Shown here one piece after another: positions 26,233 through 34,606 of a stretch of 64,000 nucleotides of DNA. The DNA lies in assembly GCA_945881865.1 (NCBI GenBank), contig CAMCVK010000015.1, forward strand, positions 1 to 64,000. The letters are read 5' to 3'. Each line of letters begins with the position of its first letter. The first letter of the stretch is position 1. The position numbers were made by a program, and so were the translations under genes. The notes below the pieces were generated by a model. That model was not told where the DNA came from. It did not search any database and was given only the letters and a program-made list of their open reading frames with translations. Origin of the DNA: Fimbriimonas ginsengisoli Gsoil 348 (lineage in GTDB: Bacteria; Armatimonadota; Fimbriimonadia; Fimbriimonadales; Fimbriimonadaceae).

Positions 26233-28008
26233 ATGCGTTCTTGGCGTTCGTATTCCTTTGTCTTCGTCTTGCTTGCCAGCATTCTTGCCGGTCAACCGGC
26301 CGTTGCGGCACCGCTCCGTATCGCGACCTCAAACTACGTTCCTGCCGGTGAAGTAGATATCAAGTTTGTTGACGCGGTTACGGTCGATGATGGCGCGCTT
26401 TACGTTCTCACTTCCGGACTGGCTTTTAGTCAACCGAAGCTGAGACTTACCCGTTACACCGTGAACGGTGTCCGCTCTTGGTCGCGGTCAATCACCGTCC
26501 CGTCGATTCCGATTGAGACGGCGGAGCTGATGAAGCCAGCGAGTCTGCTCGCCCTGGAAGGCGGCCGGGTGCTCGTGTTGTCGCAAAGGGCAGCACCCGT
26601 CGAAACACCAACTGCGACCATTGACATGGTTGCCCGAATTTTTGACGGCGCCGGGACCTTGTCGGCTAACTATGGAATCTCGCCGATGGTTCTTGCCGTG
26701 ATGAGTCTAGAGACGAATCTAACTTCGGGTCAAGCCATCGTTGCGAATGACCGTCGGATCTGGATCGCGGCGGACGGAACCTTGCCAGACGGAAACACCA
26801 CCAGCGTCCTGATCAAATTTGACCGCCACTTAAACAGGGAATCGCTGGTGTATGACGCGGGCAGCGAGACTTTTGACGACATGGGTGACGCCGACGATGC
26901 CACGTTCTCCCGCCAGATTTCGAAGAAGAAGACGATGGGCATGACTTCCAGGGCCAGCCAGGGGGTCGTTATTGCCACGCAAAATTTCTCAACCAATCAG
27001 AGCGATCTTGGCGATTACTCGTCGAGCGAGACGACGATCGTCGATCTCGATAACCGGCTGCGAGAAGGCAGTGCCAACTACGACAGCCAAAACTCCAGCG
27101 ATCTGTGGGACTTCTCATCACACAAAGCCTACGACTTCGAAGTTTCCGGAAGTGAGCGGGTTGTCTCCTATCGAGGATACGACCGCACCCACTACTCGCT
27201 TCTCACGCTCACCTCGGGCCTGGGTTTCGGACTTACGGCCGACTTTGATGACGGCCAGCAGATCGAGCCGCTTGGAAGCGGATTGTTTGTCGTCGGCGGC
27301 TTTGCTCGGTTCGGACTGGCCGGTGAGAAGCGGATGATGTTGGGTTGGGGCGGATCTTTCAACGAAGAGTTTTTCCAGGGCGACAACTCGATGGTGTTGC
27401 CGCTCGCCCCGGACGCGAATCAATGGGTGCTAGGGTCCCTCCAGACCGACTCAACCGGAATGAGCTACCTTGCCGGCGGCCCAACGCTTGGCGGCAAAGA
27501 GTCGATTGGTATCGCGATTGCATGGGACAGCGAGGCCGAAGCGGCGGACCAGGGTGCGACCTGGCAGTTGACGAACTCGACCGGAACTTTTGGCGCGAAA
27601 AGACTGCTGCCAACAATTCAGAACCGAGTTTTTGCCGTGGGCGTGAATGCGGCCGGAGTCATCGGAATGCAGCTATTCCAACAGCCAACGTACTACCGTG
27701 GAATCTCCGTCAGCGAGCCAAAACTGAACCCCGGAGATACCGGCTATCTGAACGTTTCGCTTGCGCAGCCAGCCCCCGCCGACTACGTGGTGTCTCTATC
27801 GGTCCCTCGAAACCGGTTCTCGGGAATGCCGACAAGCATCACCGTTCCGGAAGGGCAAAGGTCGGCGGCGGTGATGTTCACCGTCTTGCCCGGTGCGCCG
27901 CTCGGAGATGCAACGATCACGACCCGAGTGGATCGGGATTGGGACACCGTGAACGCCGTTCACACGGCGACGGTGACCATCACGAACGACCCGATCGAGC
28001 GCCCGTAA
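26233..28008 (+). CDS. Array copy 4: secreted paralog
   Basis: 591 aa from the ATG at 26233. Signal peptide 1-26 (RSWRSYSFVFVLLASILAG...AVAAP), then the N-block with APLRIATSNYVPAGEVDI and LAFSQPKLRLTRYTVNGVRSW. The variable core (~170-395) is unusually rich in Asp and Ser (FDDMGDADDATF, SSSETTIVDLD). The C-block has YLAGGPTLGGKES, TIQNRVFAVGVNAAG and FQQPTYYRGI; the Ig-like part ends with ITTRVDRDWDTVNAVHTATVTITN. Starting at 26140 would place 31 charged residues before the signal peptide, so I reject it. Function unknown. Confidence 0.86.
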   Translation: MRSWRSYSFVFVLLASILAGQPAVAAPLRIATSNYVPAGEVDIKFVDAVTVDDGALYVLTSGLAFSQPKLRLTRYTVNGVRSWSRSITVPSIPIETAELMKPASLLALEGGRVLVLSQRAAPVETPTATIDMVARIFDGAGTLSANYGISPMVLAVMSLETNLTSGQAIVANDRRIWIAADGTLPDGNTTSVLIKFDRHLNRESLVYDAGSETFDDMGDADDATFSRQISKKKTMGMTSRASQGVVIATQNFSTNQSDLGDYSSSETTIVDLDNRLREGSANYDSQNSSDLWDFSSHKAYDFEVSGSERVVSYRGYDRTHYSLLTLTSGLGFGLTADFDDGQQIEPLGSGLFVVGGFARFGLAGEKRMMLGWGGSFNEEFFQGDNSMVLPLAPDANQWVLGSLQTDSTGMSYLAGGPTLGGKESIGIAIAWDSEAEAADQGATWQLTNSTGTFGAKRLLPTIQNRVFAVGVNAAGVIGMQLFQQPTYYRGISVSEPKLNPGDTGYLNVSLAQPAPADYVVSLSVPRNRFSGMPTSITVPEGQRSAAVMFTVLPGAPLGDATITTRVDRDWDTVNAVHTATVTITNDPIERP

Positions 28009-28122
28009 ACACCCTCGGGGGGCGGGTTTCACCACCGTTCTCGTCCCCCGGAAAACGATTCAACTTTTTTGCACGGTTTTGCGTGACACGGGATTACGGC
28101 TCGCAAAGCCCAAAATCGGGGA

Positions 28123-29934
28123 ATGCTTGGGCGCAACGTTGCCATTCTTTTTGCCAGTGTGTTGGTGTTCTTCGGTGCCCTCCCAGAGGTTGCTCTTGCG
28201 GGGCCGCTTCGCCTCGCGATCTCCTATTTCGCGCCGCCCGGAGAAACCGGAATCCGGTTCGTCGACGCTACGACGTTGACGGACGGCAGCCTTTGCGTTC
28301 TCACATACGGTTTGGCGGGTCCGCAATCGCGACTCCGTTTAACCCGCTACGATAACTCTGGTGTCCGGACGTGGTCGCGCACGCTTCAGATCCCTTCGCC
28401 GGTTGAAGAAACCGGCGAAAACCTGAAGCAGGCAAGCCTGCTTGCTTTGCCAAACGGGCGGGTTCTGGTCCTGTCTCAGAGGCCGGGTCCGGCGGACGCT
28501 CCTGGCGTAACGGTGGACGTCGTGGCACGAATCTTCAACTCGTCGGGCGTCATCCTCGCAAACCGTGGTCTGGCCCCGATCGTTTCGATCGCCGACCGGA
28601 TGGGAGTCAACTTCACGAGTGCGCAGGCGGTAGTCGACCGAGACGGCATGATTTGGATCGCTGCGACCGGTCGAGAAATCCAGTTTGAGAAGGCGTCCTC
28701 GGGACAGTTTTGCTTCGATGCGTCGATGGCGTTGCAGGGATTCCGCATGGACTACGGCTGGCTGGACGGCTGGTGGGAGGACTCGTATTTGTTCCTTCAA
28801 GATTCCTTGCTCAAAGGGAATGGCATCGCTCCTGGTCCGAACGGAGGAATTACCGTTGCCTTGAACGGCATCAGCCGCACCTACTACGGGTCGGAAGATA
28901 CGACCTACCTTGACGATTTCGTTCTCTTTTGGGAGTGCAAGTTGAGCGGCGGCCGCATCATTCAAAAGAAATTTGTGGAACGCCCGGCGTACTCCAGCGT
29001 TCGGGGAAACACCATCTACTCTCCGCCCAGTTTTCACAAGGGATTCGATGCGGCTAGCTCGGCCGACGTGAGTCTTTTGACTTTGACTTGCGCCGTTGAA
29101 GAGAGCGTTCCTATGTCCTGCTCATTGGCCATTAACGATAACGGCATCGGGGACGTTCGAAATTGGCAGGCGATGAAAGCATCGGACACGTACGGCTTAG
29201 AGCCGCTACCAAACGGTGATTTCCTGTTCGTGACCCCGCGTGCCGGAACCGAGTCTGGCATCACGCTCGACTGGCGGAGGAGAGTGATTGACCCATCTTC
29301 AACTCCCTCGAACGTACTGGCGTCTTACGGCTCGTTGGTTTTGCCAACCGCTCCGCTCGCCACGCCTTGGATCATCCCCGGCCTGAAAACGGCATCCAAT
29401 GGTGTGGCTTACCTTCCTGGCGGGCCAAGTGTTGGCGGAAAGGAGTCGATTGGAATCTCGGTAGCGAACTACTCTGACAGCGGAACCCAAAAACCGACCG
29501 TTGTTTGGCAACTTATGCAGGGAGTCGGCTCGTTCGGTGCAAAGGAAATTTTGCCGACTTCCGACGGCAAGCTGTTCGCCGTCGGCGTCAATGTTGACGG
29601 CCAGATCGGGATGCAGCTTTTCCAGGAGGCAACCTACTTCCGAGGCATCAGCGTGACGTCTCCGTTTCTTCGCCGTGGCGCAAAAGGCAGCCTCCGCCTG
29701 TTGTTTGCCGAAAGTGCCCCGGCCGGGGGTTACGTCGTTCAGCTGTCTAAGCTCACGGGCCGATTCAACGGAATCCCAACCCGAATCACGATTCCGGAAG
29801 GCAAGAACTTTGCTGAAATTGAGTTTGACGTACTGAGAACCGCTCCGGTTGGACCGATCACGATCTCCGCGCGCGGCGATCTGGCGCACGATTTGATCAA
29901 CCCGGTCCACACGACGACGGTTGAGATCCAGTAA
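28123..29934 (+). CDS. Array copy 5: secreted paralog, second subfamily
   Basis: 603 aa. Signal peptide 1-26 (LGRNVAILFASVLVFFGAL...VALAGP). The N-block is recognisably related but distinct: AGPLRLAISYFAPPGETG, FVDATTLTDGS, and PSPVEETGENLKQASLLALPNGR. The core (~175-400) has FHKGFDAASSADVSLLTLT, nearly shared with copy 6. The C-block has YLPGGPSVGGKES, LPTSDGKLFAVGVN and FQEATYFRGI, and the last domain closes with ITISARGDLAHDLINPVHTTTV. The hexamer 6 nt before the ATG is CAAAAT (28111-28116), a weaker -10. Copies 5 and 6 form a clade of their own within the array. Confidence 0.85.
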   Translation: MLGRNVAILFASVLVFFGALPEVALAGPLRLAISYFAPPGETGIRFVDATTLTDGSLCVLTYGLAGPQSRLRLTRYDNSGVRTWSRTLQIPSPVEETGENLKQASLLALPNGRVLVLSQRPGPADAPGVTVDVVARIFNSSGVILANRGLAPIVSIADRMGVNFTSAQAVVDRDGMIWIAATGREIQFEKASSGQFCFDASMALQGFRMDYGWLDGWWEDSYLFLQDSLLKGNGIAPGPNGGITVALNGISRTYYGSEDTTYLDDFVLFWECKLSGGRIIQKKFVERPAYSSVRGNTIYSPPSFHKGFDAASSADVSLLTLTCAVEESVPMSCSLAINDNGIGDVRNWQAMKASDTYGLEPLPNGDFLFVTPRAGTESGITLDWRRRVIDPSSTPSNVLASYGSLVLPTAPLATPWIIPGLKTASNGVAYLPGGPSVGGKESIGISVANYSDSGTQKPTVVWQLMQGVGSFGAKEILPTSDGKLFAVGVNVDGQIGMQLFQEATYFRGISVTSPFLRRGAKGSLRLLFAESAPAGGYVVQLSKLTGRFNGIPTRITIPEGKNFAEIEFDVLRTAPVGPITISARGDLAHDLINPVHTTTVEIQ

Positions 29935-29973
29935 GGAACTCCAATTGGAAGGGACCGAGTTTCTCGTCCTTTC

Positions 29974-30002
29974 TTGACAAACCTGCCGAAATCGCGTATA
30001 TT
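29974..30002 (+). promoter_or_regulatory. Promoter TTGACA-17-TATATT, leaderless type
   Basis: Consensus -35 TTGACA (29974-29979), 17-nt spacer, -10 TATATT (29997-30002), and only 7 nt to the ATG at 30010. This is the clearest sigma-70-type promoter in the window and predicts an mRNA starting at or within 1-2 nt of the start codon. Confidence 0.85.
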
Positions 30003-30009
30003 CGACTCT

Positions 30010-31803
30010 ATGTGTCTTAAAGCGACTCGCTTATTTTTAGTTCTGTTCTGTTGCGCTTTGTTCTTGCCGGTAAAGGTCGCGTTCGCCGGGCCGGTTCGCT
30101 TAGCGCTGTCGAACTACGCCCCTCCGGGAGAGCGGAACGTTGGATTTATTGACGCCGTCACAACCACCGACGGCGGCTTGGGCGTCCTGACTTCCGGCGA
30201 GGCCGAAGGTCAGCCCCGCCTTCGTCTCACCCGTTACGACGCGAGAGGAATCCGAAATTGGTCGCGAACCATCTTGATTCCTTCCCCGGTCGTGGAGACC
30301 GGCGAGAATCTCCGGCAAGCGAGTTTGCTCGCGACGCACGATGGAAACTTGCTCGTTCTGTCCCAGCGTTCCTCGACTTCTGATGCTCCGGCGGTAACGG
30401 TCGACATCGTCGGAAGAGTGTTCGACCCGATGGGAACCGTTGTCGCGAACCGAGGTCTGGCACCGATTCCGGTAAACCGAGACGGTGTTCAGGTGAACTT
30501 CGAGACGGCCCAGGCGGTTCTCGGCAAGGACGGATTCATCTGGATGACGGCGAACGGCAACGTGACGGAAACAAACGCAGGGGTCTTTGCCTTTTTCTGC
30601 TTTGATCCTCGCTTGAACCTCGAAGCGTTTTCGATGATTTCTGGGCGGATTGAAAAAAACTACGAGTTTTACAGGAGGAGCCTCGGAATCGCGCCGAGTG
30701 CGAAGTCCGGGATCACCATCACCGCCCAGGATACCTACCGGGAATTTTTGGCCGGCAAGATCGTGGTTACGGAAAGCGTCTACGTTTTTAGCGGCTATAA
30801 ATGGGAAACGGAAGTTCTTTACAATGGTCTCGACGAGCGTTTGAAAACATACGAAGTAGAGGGTTCAAGCCCGGGTCCGATGTACTTCTACAAAGGGTTC
30901 GACGCCGCGGTATCGGGAGATCTGAGTCTCTTGACGATTACGAGCATGGATCCCAAGGAACAGGAGCCACGATGGTCGACGTTGGCGGTCCACGACGATA
31001 GCACGTGGATATATCCAAACCTTTTGGATTGGCGGGAATACACGCCGACGAATTCCCACCATGTTGAGCCGTTGCCAGATGGTGGGTTTTTATTCGCAAC
31101 CCCCCTTCGCGACTCTGATGTCCTGATCGAATGGACAAAGCGGATCCCCGCAGAACTGGATGAGAGTGGGCGTGCCATCGCGGCCGTGGCCGAGCTGCGG
31201 TTGCCCGCCAGCCCGAAGGACCCTTGGCTACTTCGGAGTCTTCAGACGTCAGAGGCGGGAACCGGATACCTTGCGGCCGGATCCAGTGTCGATGGCAAAG
31301 AATCCCTGGGGATTTCGATGGCAAAGATCCGGTCGCCGAAAGGCGCGGAGGAAGGCGCGATCGTTTGGCAGCTTGCCCAGACGCCTAAGTCACCTTTCGT
31401 TGCTAAAAAGTTGCTGCCAACCTTGGGTGATAAAGTCTTCGCCGTTGGGGTTAATGCAGAGGGGATCATTGGCATGCAACTGTTCCAGGAACCGGAGTTC
31501 TTCCGGGGGGTGAACGTGCCGATTCAACAGGTTTTCGGCGGAATGGAAACCGTGTTCCGACTGATTCTTAACAAGCCGGCTCCAGACGGTGGCTACCCTG
31601 TGCGTCTCTCGTTCGATTCTAAGCGGTTCCGCGGCATCCCGGCACAGGTCACGATTCCCGCCGGCGAAACCGTCTACGAAGGTGCGTTCGAAGTGTTGCC
31701 GTCGGCCAGATTGGGTCTCAGCACGATAACTGCCCGGGGCGACCTGAAGATCGATAAGGTCACGACCGTTCACACGGCCACCCTCGAAGTGATGTCGAAG
31801 TGA
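30010..31803 (+). CDS. Array copy 6: secreted paralog, second subfamily
   Basis: 597 aa from the ATG at 30010. Signal peptide ~1-27 (CLKATRLFLVLFCCALFL...VAFAGP), then AGPVRLALSNYAPPGERN, FIDAVTTTDGG and PSPVVETGENLRQASLLATHDG. The variable core (~175-400) contains YFYKGFDAAVSGDLSLLTIT, a close relative of copy 5. The C-block has YLAAGSSVDGKES, FAVGVNAEGIIGMQLFQEPEFFRGV and a last domain ending in STITARGDLKIDKVTTVHTATL. An in-frame TTG at 29974 is the -35 hexamer itself, so the longer form is rejected. The esterase gene follows in the same frame after the TGA and seven codons. Confidence 0.87.
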   Translation: MCLKATRLFLVLFCCALFLPVKVAFAGPVRLALSNYAPPGERNVGFIDAVTTTDGGLGVLTSGEAEGQPRLRLTRYDARGIRNWSRTILIPSPVVETGENLRQASLLATHDGNLLVLSQRSSTSDAPAVTVDIVGRVFDPMGTVVANRGLAPIPVNRDGVQVNFETAQAVLGKDGFIWMTANGNVTETNAGVFAFFCFDPRLNLEAFSMISGRIEKNYEFYRRSLGIAPSAKSGITITAQDTYREFLAGKIVVTESVYVFSGYKWETEVLYNGLDERLKTYEVEGSSPGPMYFYKGFDAAVSGDLSLLTITSMDPKEQEPRWSTLAVHDDSTWIYPNLLDWREYTPTNSHHVEPLPDGGFLFATPLRDSDVLIEWTKRIPAELDESGRAIAAVAELRLPASPKDPWLLRSLQTSEAGTGYLAAGSSVDGKESLGISMAKIRSPKGAEEGAIVWQLAQTPKSPFVAKKLLPTLGDKVFAVGVNAEGIIGMQLFQEPEFFRGVNVPIQQVFGGMETVFRLILNKPAPDGGYPVRLSFDSKRFRGIPAQVTIPAGETVYEGAFEVLPSARLGLSTITARGDLKIDKVTTVHTATLEVMSK

Positions 31804-31824
31804 CCTCGACCAATCTGCCATGAT

Positions 31825-32574
31825 TTGGGCATTCTTGGTATCCATCCTGACCCGGTAAACAAGGTCTATGCCTCCGGCGGGGGCATAGACCTGAGCCTGG
31901 ACCTTTACCGGCCAGCTGGGGAAGGCCCGTTCCCGTGCGTCATTTTGATTCACGGGGGCGGGTGGGGCACCGGCGATAAGTCTGAGATGGCTCCGCACGC
32001 AAAGGTGCTCGTGGAGCAGGGAATCGCGGCGGCGTCGGTGCAATACCGCTTCGCGCCAAAACACCTTTGGCCCGCGCAACTCGTCGACGTTCGGGCGGCG
32101 GCGGCTTACCTTCGAAAGAACGCGGCTTCGCTTCGCTTGAGTCCGCGCAAGTTTGCGGCGGCGGGGGAGAGCGCGGGCGCGCACCTTTCTTACTGGCTCG
32201 CCGTAAAGGGCGACGTCCGTGCGGTAGGGGCGGTGTCGCCGCTGCTGGATTGCACGCTGCCGATGTCGCCGGAAGGCGAGCGGTACCAGATTGTTCAGCG
32301 GACGTTAGGCCCGGGTTGGCGCTCGAAGGTCCGTGCGTTTTCGCCGCTGTACCAGGCGAAGAAGGGCGGACCGCCGGTGTACTTCATCCACGGCCAACGC
32401 GACCCGTGGGTACCGGAGGAGCACTCAACGAAACCGGCGGAGTCCCTGAAACGGCTCCATACCGAAACCCGCGTGGTGATCGTTTCGACGATGGGGCATG
32501 GTCTCTTGTTCAAAGATCCAAAGCAACTGGCCGCCTGGCAGGCTTTTGCTCGTTGGGTCGGGCAGATTCTCTAG
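31825..32574 (+). CDS. Alpha/beta hydrolase (esterase/lipase, HSL/BD-FAE-like)
   Basis: 249 aa, no signal peptide. Oxyanion-hole motif HGGG at 43-46, nucleophile Ser116 in GESAGAH, acid Asp193 (RDPW) and His225 (GHG) complete the catalytic triad. Such enzymes cleave short-chain or carbohydrate-bound esters; the exact substrate is unknown. The best start is TTG 31825; an ATG at 31820 is in another frame and stops after 12 codons. It lies 21 nt after array copy 6 and may be read from the same transcript. The N-terminus could be slightly shorter or longer. Confidence 0.88.
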   Translation: MGILGIHPDPVNKVYASGGGIDLSLDLYRPAGEGPFPCVILIHGGGWGTGDKSEMAPHAKVLVEQGIAAASVQYRFAPKHLWPAQLVDVRAAAAYLRKNAASLRLSPRKFAAAGESAGAHLSYWLAVKGDVRAVGAVSPLLDCTLPMSPEGERYQIVQRTLGPGWRSKVRAFSPLYQAKKGGPPVYFIHGQRDPWVPEEHSTKPAESLKRLHTETRVVIVSTMGHGLLFKDPKQLAAWQAFARWVGQIL

Positions 32575-32611
32575 ACTTGGCCGCGACGGATTTGCGGAGT
32601 CTCACTCTCTC

Positions 32612-33589
32612 TCAGTACTCATAGCTGTAGAGAACCCTCTTGGAACCTCCAAACATGAGTTGCAGCTTTGGCTCTGCACTGGTGATCTTGGCTTGCAGGG
32701 CAAAGGCTCGGGCTTCTTTTTCACTTGAGAATCCGTTATATTGCCAGCCTTGAATCAGACTCGCAATCATTCCTGTACTCTGATCAGGCGAGAGGGAAGC
32801 AACGCTTCTTCCCACGCACGAGCGCAAGTCTGCTTTACCAAAGCGGTCCGGAACGCCATTGATGAAAGCATCCATTGCTTTGTCGCGAACTTTTTCTGCT
32901 TCTTCAATCGCCTTTGTTAGTTGTACGTAAAAAGGCCCCGCGACACTATCGAGCTCTCGGCTCCTTTTGGCAGGATACGCACCAAAGCAGATTGAAGTCG
33001 AAACCAAAGGTGATACGGTCGGCTTCGCTGCCGTGGGGGCAGGCTTGGGAACCACGTACTCTTTCGATTGATCAATGAGCGGATTCGCAAACAGCTTTCC
33101 TCGCTGGCGAGAAACGTTCACATCCGTTATCGTATGTGTGACGTCCCGACCGCCGAAACTTAACGTGACTTCGATATTCGCCGTCAGAATAGCCGCCGGG
33201 TCGCCGTCGGCCCTTTGCGAGCCTGCGAACATCTCCATGTCAATGGGCTCGAGAAGTGCCGCCGGTAGACTTGACATCCGGACGGCGTCGTCCGCCGGAA
33301 GTGTGAGCGAGAGCTCGGCAAATTTCTTGACTCGGATTGCTCGAAGCAATCTTCCATAGGCCCGAGTCTCCAGCCAGACGTTGTTTCGGTCCTCGCGAAG
33401 GACATACCAGCCTCGCTCGTTGGCCAGAGCCGTCACGGCCGGTACGGTCTTGCATTTGGCGAGAGCCTTCAGGTTCGACTCATGATCTTGAATTTCCGAA
33501 GTGATAACGATTTGCGGGCGGAGGTCCTCCTTTGGCCCAGGAACCGAATCCTGGGCCATCGCGATAATGAGGAGGGGGACTAGAGTCAT
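32612..33589 (-). CDS. Secreted protein of unknown function, coupled to the FHA gene
   Basis: 325 aa. A short signal peptide (TLVPLLIIAMAQ) precedes the mature part. The N-terminal third (CKTVPAVTALANERGWYVLREDRNNVWLETRAYGR, given here as its key stretch LANERGWYVLRE) alternates strands and helices; a middle strand-rich part and a C-terminal helical part (IEEAEKVRDKAMDAF) follow. I do not recognise a family. Its ATG overlaps the TGA of the FHA gene (ATGA), so translation is coupled to it. 37 nt separate it from the convergent esterase gene, with no terminator visible. Confidence 0.72.
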   Translation of the reverse strand: MTLVPLLIIAMAQDSVPGPKEDLRPQIVITSEIQDHESNLKALAKCKTVPAVTALANERGWYVLREDRNNVWLETRAYGRLLRAIRVKKFAELSLTLPADDAVRMSSLPAALLEPIDMEMFAGSQRADGDPAAILTANIEVTLSFGGRDVTHTITDVNVSRQRGKLFANPLIDQSKEYVVPKPAPTAAKPTVSPLVSTSICFGAYPAKRSRELDSVAGPFYVQLTKAIEEAEKVRDKAMDAFINGVPDRFGKADLRSCVGRSVASLSPDQSTGMIASLIQGWQYNGFSSEKEARAFALQAKITSAEPKLQLMFGGSKRVLYSYEY

Positions 33590-34491
33590 TTGTCCGCCAA
33601 GACGACCCGCAGTTCGAGGCTGCCGAGGCGAAGGACGTCGTCGGGCCGCATCTGGGTTCGCATGTTCGGGCTCAGCTTCGACTCATTGAGCAAGGTGCCG
33701 TTCGAGCTGCCGATATCCGTGATGAACACGCCTTGGTCCGTCACCTCGATGATGCCGTGCTTGCCTGAGACATACGCGTCTTTGATTGGCACGTCGTTCT
33801 CGTCCTTTCGGCCAAACGTGTTTGCCCCCGCCTTCAGCGGGGCGTCAAAGTCTCCGCCAACCAGTCGGGCCGGGGCGACTTCCTTCTTCGGCGCGGACGA
33901 AATCGCCGCCGTTTTGTTGCCGGCGAAGGCTTGGGTCACGTTTCCGGTGGCGCCGCCGGGCAGAACGAACTGGAGCTCGAAGCCGCCAAGGCTGATCTTG
34001 TCGCCGGCGGAAAGCGGCTGCTTTACTCCGACTACCAAAGCGGTGCCGTTTACCTTCGTGCCGTTCGTCGAGCCGAGGTCCTCAACCGTTACGGTGCCGT
34101 CCGGCGACGAGGTGATTTGAGCGTGTCGGCGGCTCGCGCGACTGTCGGAGACGGTAATGTCGGCTTCTCGGCCAAGGGTGTTTGTGCCCGGGCGGATGGG
34201 ATACTCCTTTCCGCCGGATTCCACCAGCATCGGAAGCTGGATGGCGGGCGCGCCAAAGGCGTCGCCGGGCAACGCTCGGTCAAAAATCAGACCGCAATCC
34301 ATGCAGAAAAACAGGCCCGCGGGGTTAAAGGTTTTGCAAACCGGGCACTGAACCGGCTTGATCGTCTGCGTGACGTTGAGGCTCGGACCGACCCCCATGA
34401 TCGTCTTGTTCGGATCGACGGCCGGAGCCATGCCAAGCCGAGTCTTGTTTGGGTCTGCGTTAAGCATCTGGGTTCGATTCTGGTCCGACAT
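33586..34491 (-). CDS. Double FHA-domain protein with zinc ribbon and Thr-rich N-terminus
   Basis: 301 aa, cytoplasmic. Residues 1-45 carry repeated Thr motifs (NRTQML, DPNKTRLG, DPNKTIMG, NVTQT). A zinc ribbon follows with Cys49, Cys52, Cys63 and Cys66. FHA domain 1 (~91-160) has NTLGREADITVSD, SRRHAQI and LGSTNGTKVNG; FHA domain 2 (~215-300) has NTFGRKDENDVPI, SGKHGIIEV and IGSSNGTLLN. FHA domains bind phosphothreonine, so the N-terminal threonines are plausible kinase targets for intramolecular binding, as in GarA-type proteins; this is inference. Linked by ATGA to a secreted protein gene. The start has TAAGGT 9 nt upstream. Confidence 0.92.
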   Translation of the reverse strand: MSDQNRTQMLNADPNKTRLGMAPAVDPNKTIMGVGPSLNVTQTIKPVQCPVCKTFNPAGLFFCMDCGLIFDRALPGDAFGAPAIQLPMLVESGGKEYPIRPGTNTLGREADITVSDSRASRRHAQITSSPDGTVTVEDLGSTNGTKVNGTALVVGVKQPLSAGDKISLGGFELQFVLPGGATGNVTQAFAGNKTAAISSAPKKEVAPARLVGGDFDAPLKAGANTFGRKDENDVPIKDAYVSGKHGIIEVTDQGVFITDIGSSNGTLLNESKLSPNMRTQMRPDDVLRLGSLELRVVLADK

Positions 34492-34567
34492 ATTGGCTCT
34501 ACCTTAGGAGACGTGAAACCTTCCCCTAACAGTTTGAATGATTTTTTGAGACGGTCCCAAAACCCGG

Positions 34568-34597
34568 TTGCAGGATCGGCTCCAATTGTCGTAGAGT
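34568..34597 (+). promoter_or_regulatory. Promoter TTGCAG-18-TAGAGT upstream of GDSL hydrolase
   Basis: TTGCAG (34568-34573), 18-nt spacer, TAGAGT (34592-34597), then 9 nt to the ATG at 34607. The leader would be only a few nucleotides. Confidence 0.5.
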
Positions 34598-34606
34598 GGT
34601 GGCGCA

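Larger units (their letters stand above)
20338..31803 (+). repeat. Tandem array of six paralogous secreted-protein genes
   Basis: Six head-to-tail genes start at 20338, 22286, 24179, 26233, 28123 and 30010, separated by 75-305 nt. All share an N-terminal block (RIA-NY, FVDA-T--DGSL-VLT-GLA, LRLTRY, KQASLLALP-G-VLVLSQR), a C-terminal block (YLAGGP-VGGKESIGI, WQLTN, NRVFAVGVNAAG-IGMQLFQ, YYRGI) and a last Ig-like domain ending in ITTRVD--YDTVNAVHTATV. The ~200 residues between differ so much that alignment by eye fails. Confidence 0.9.

Noticed and set aside
20338-31803. Diversity-generating retroelement or phase-variable shufflon acting on the array
   Set aside because: No reverse transcriptase, template repeat, recombinase or inverted gene copies are visible; all six copies point the same way and have their own starts.
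31820-31858. Short ATG frame before the esterase
   Set aside because: Twelve codons only and in another frame; no sign that it is a regulatory leader.
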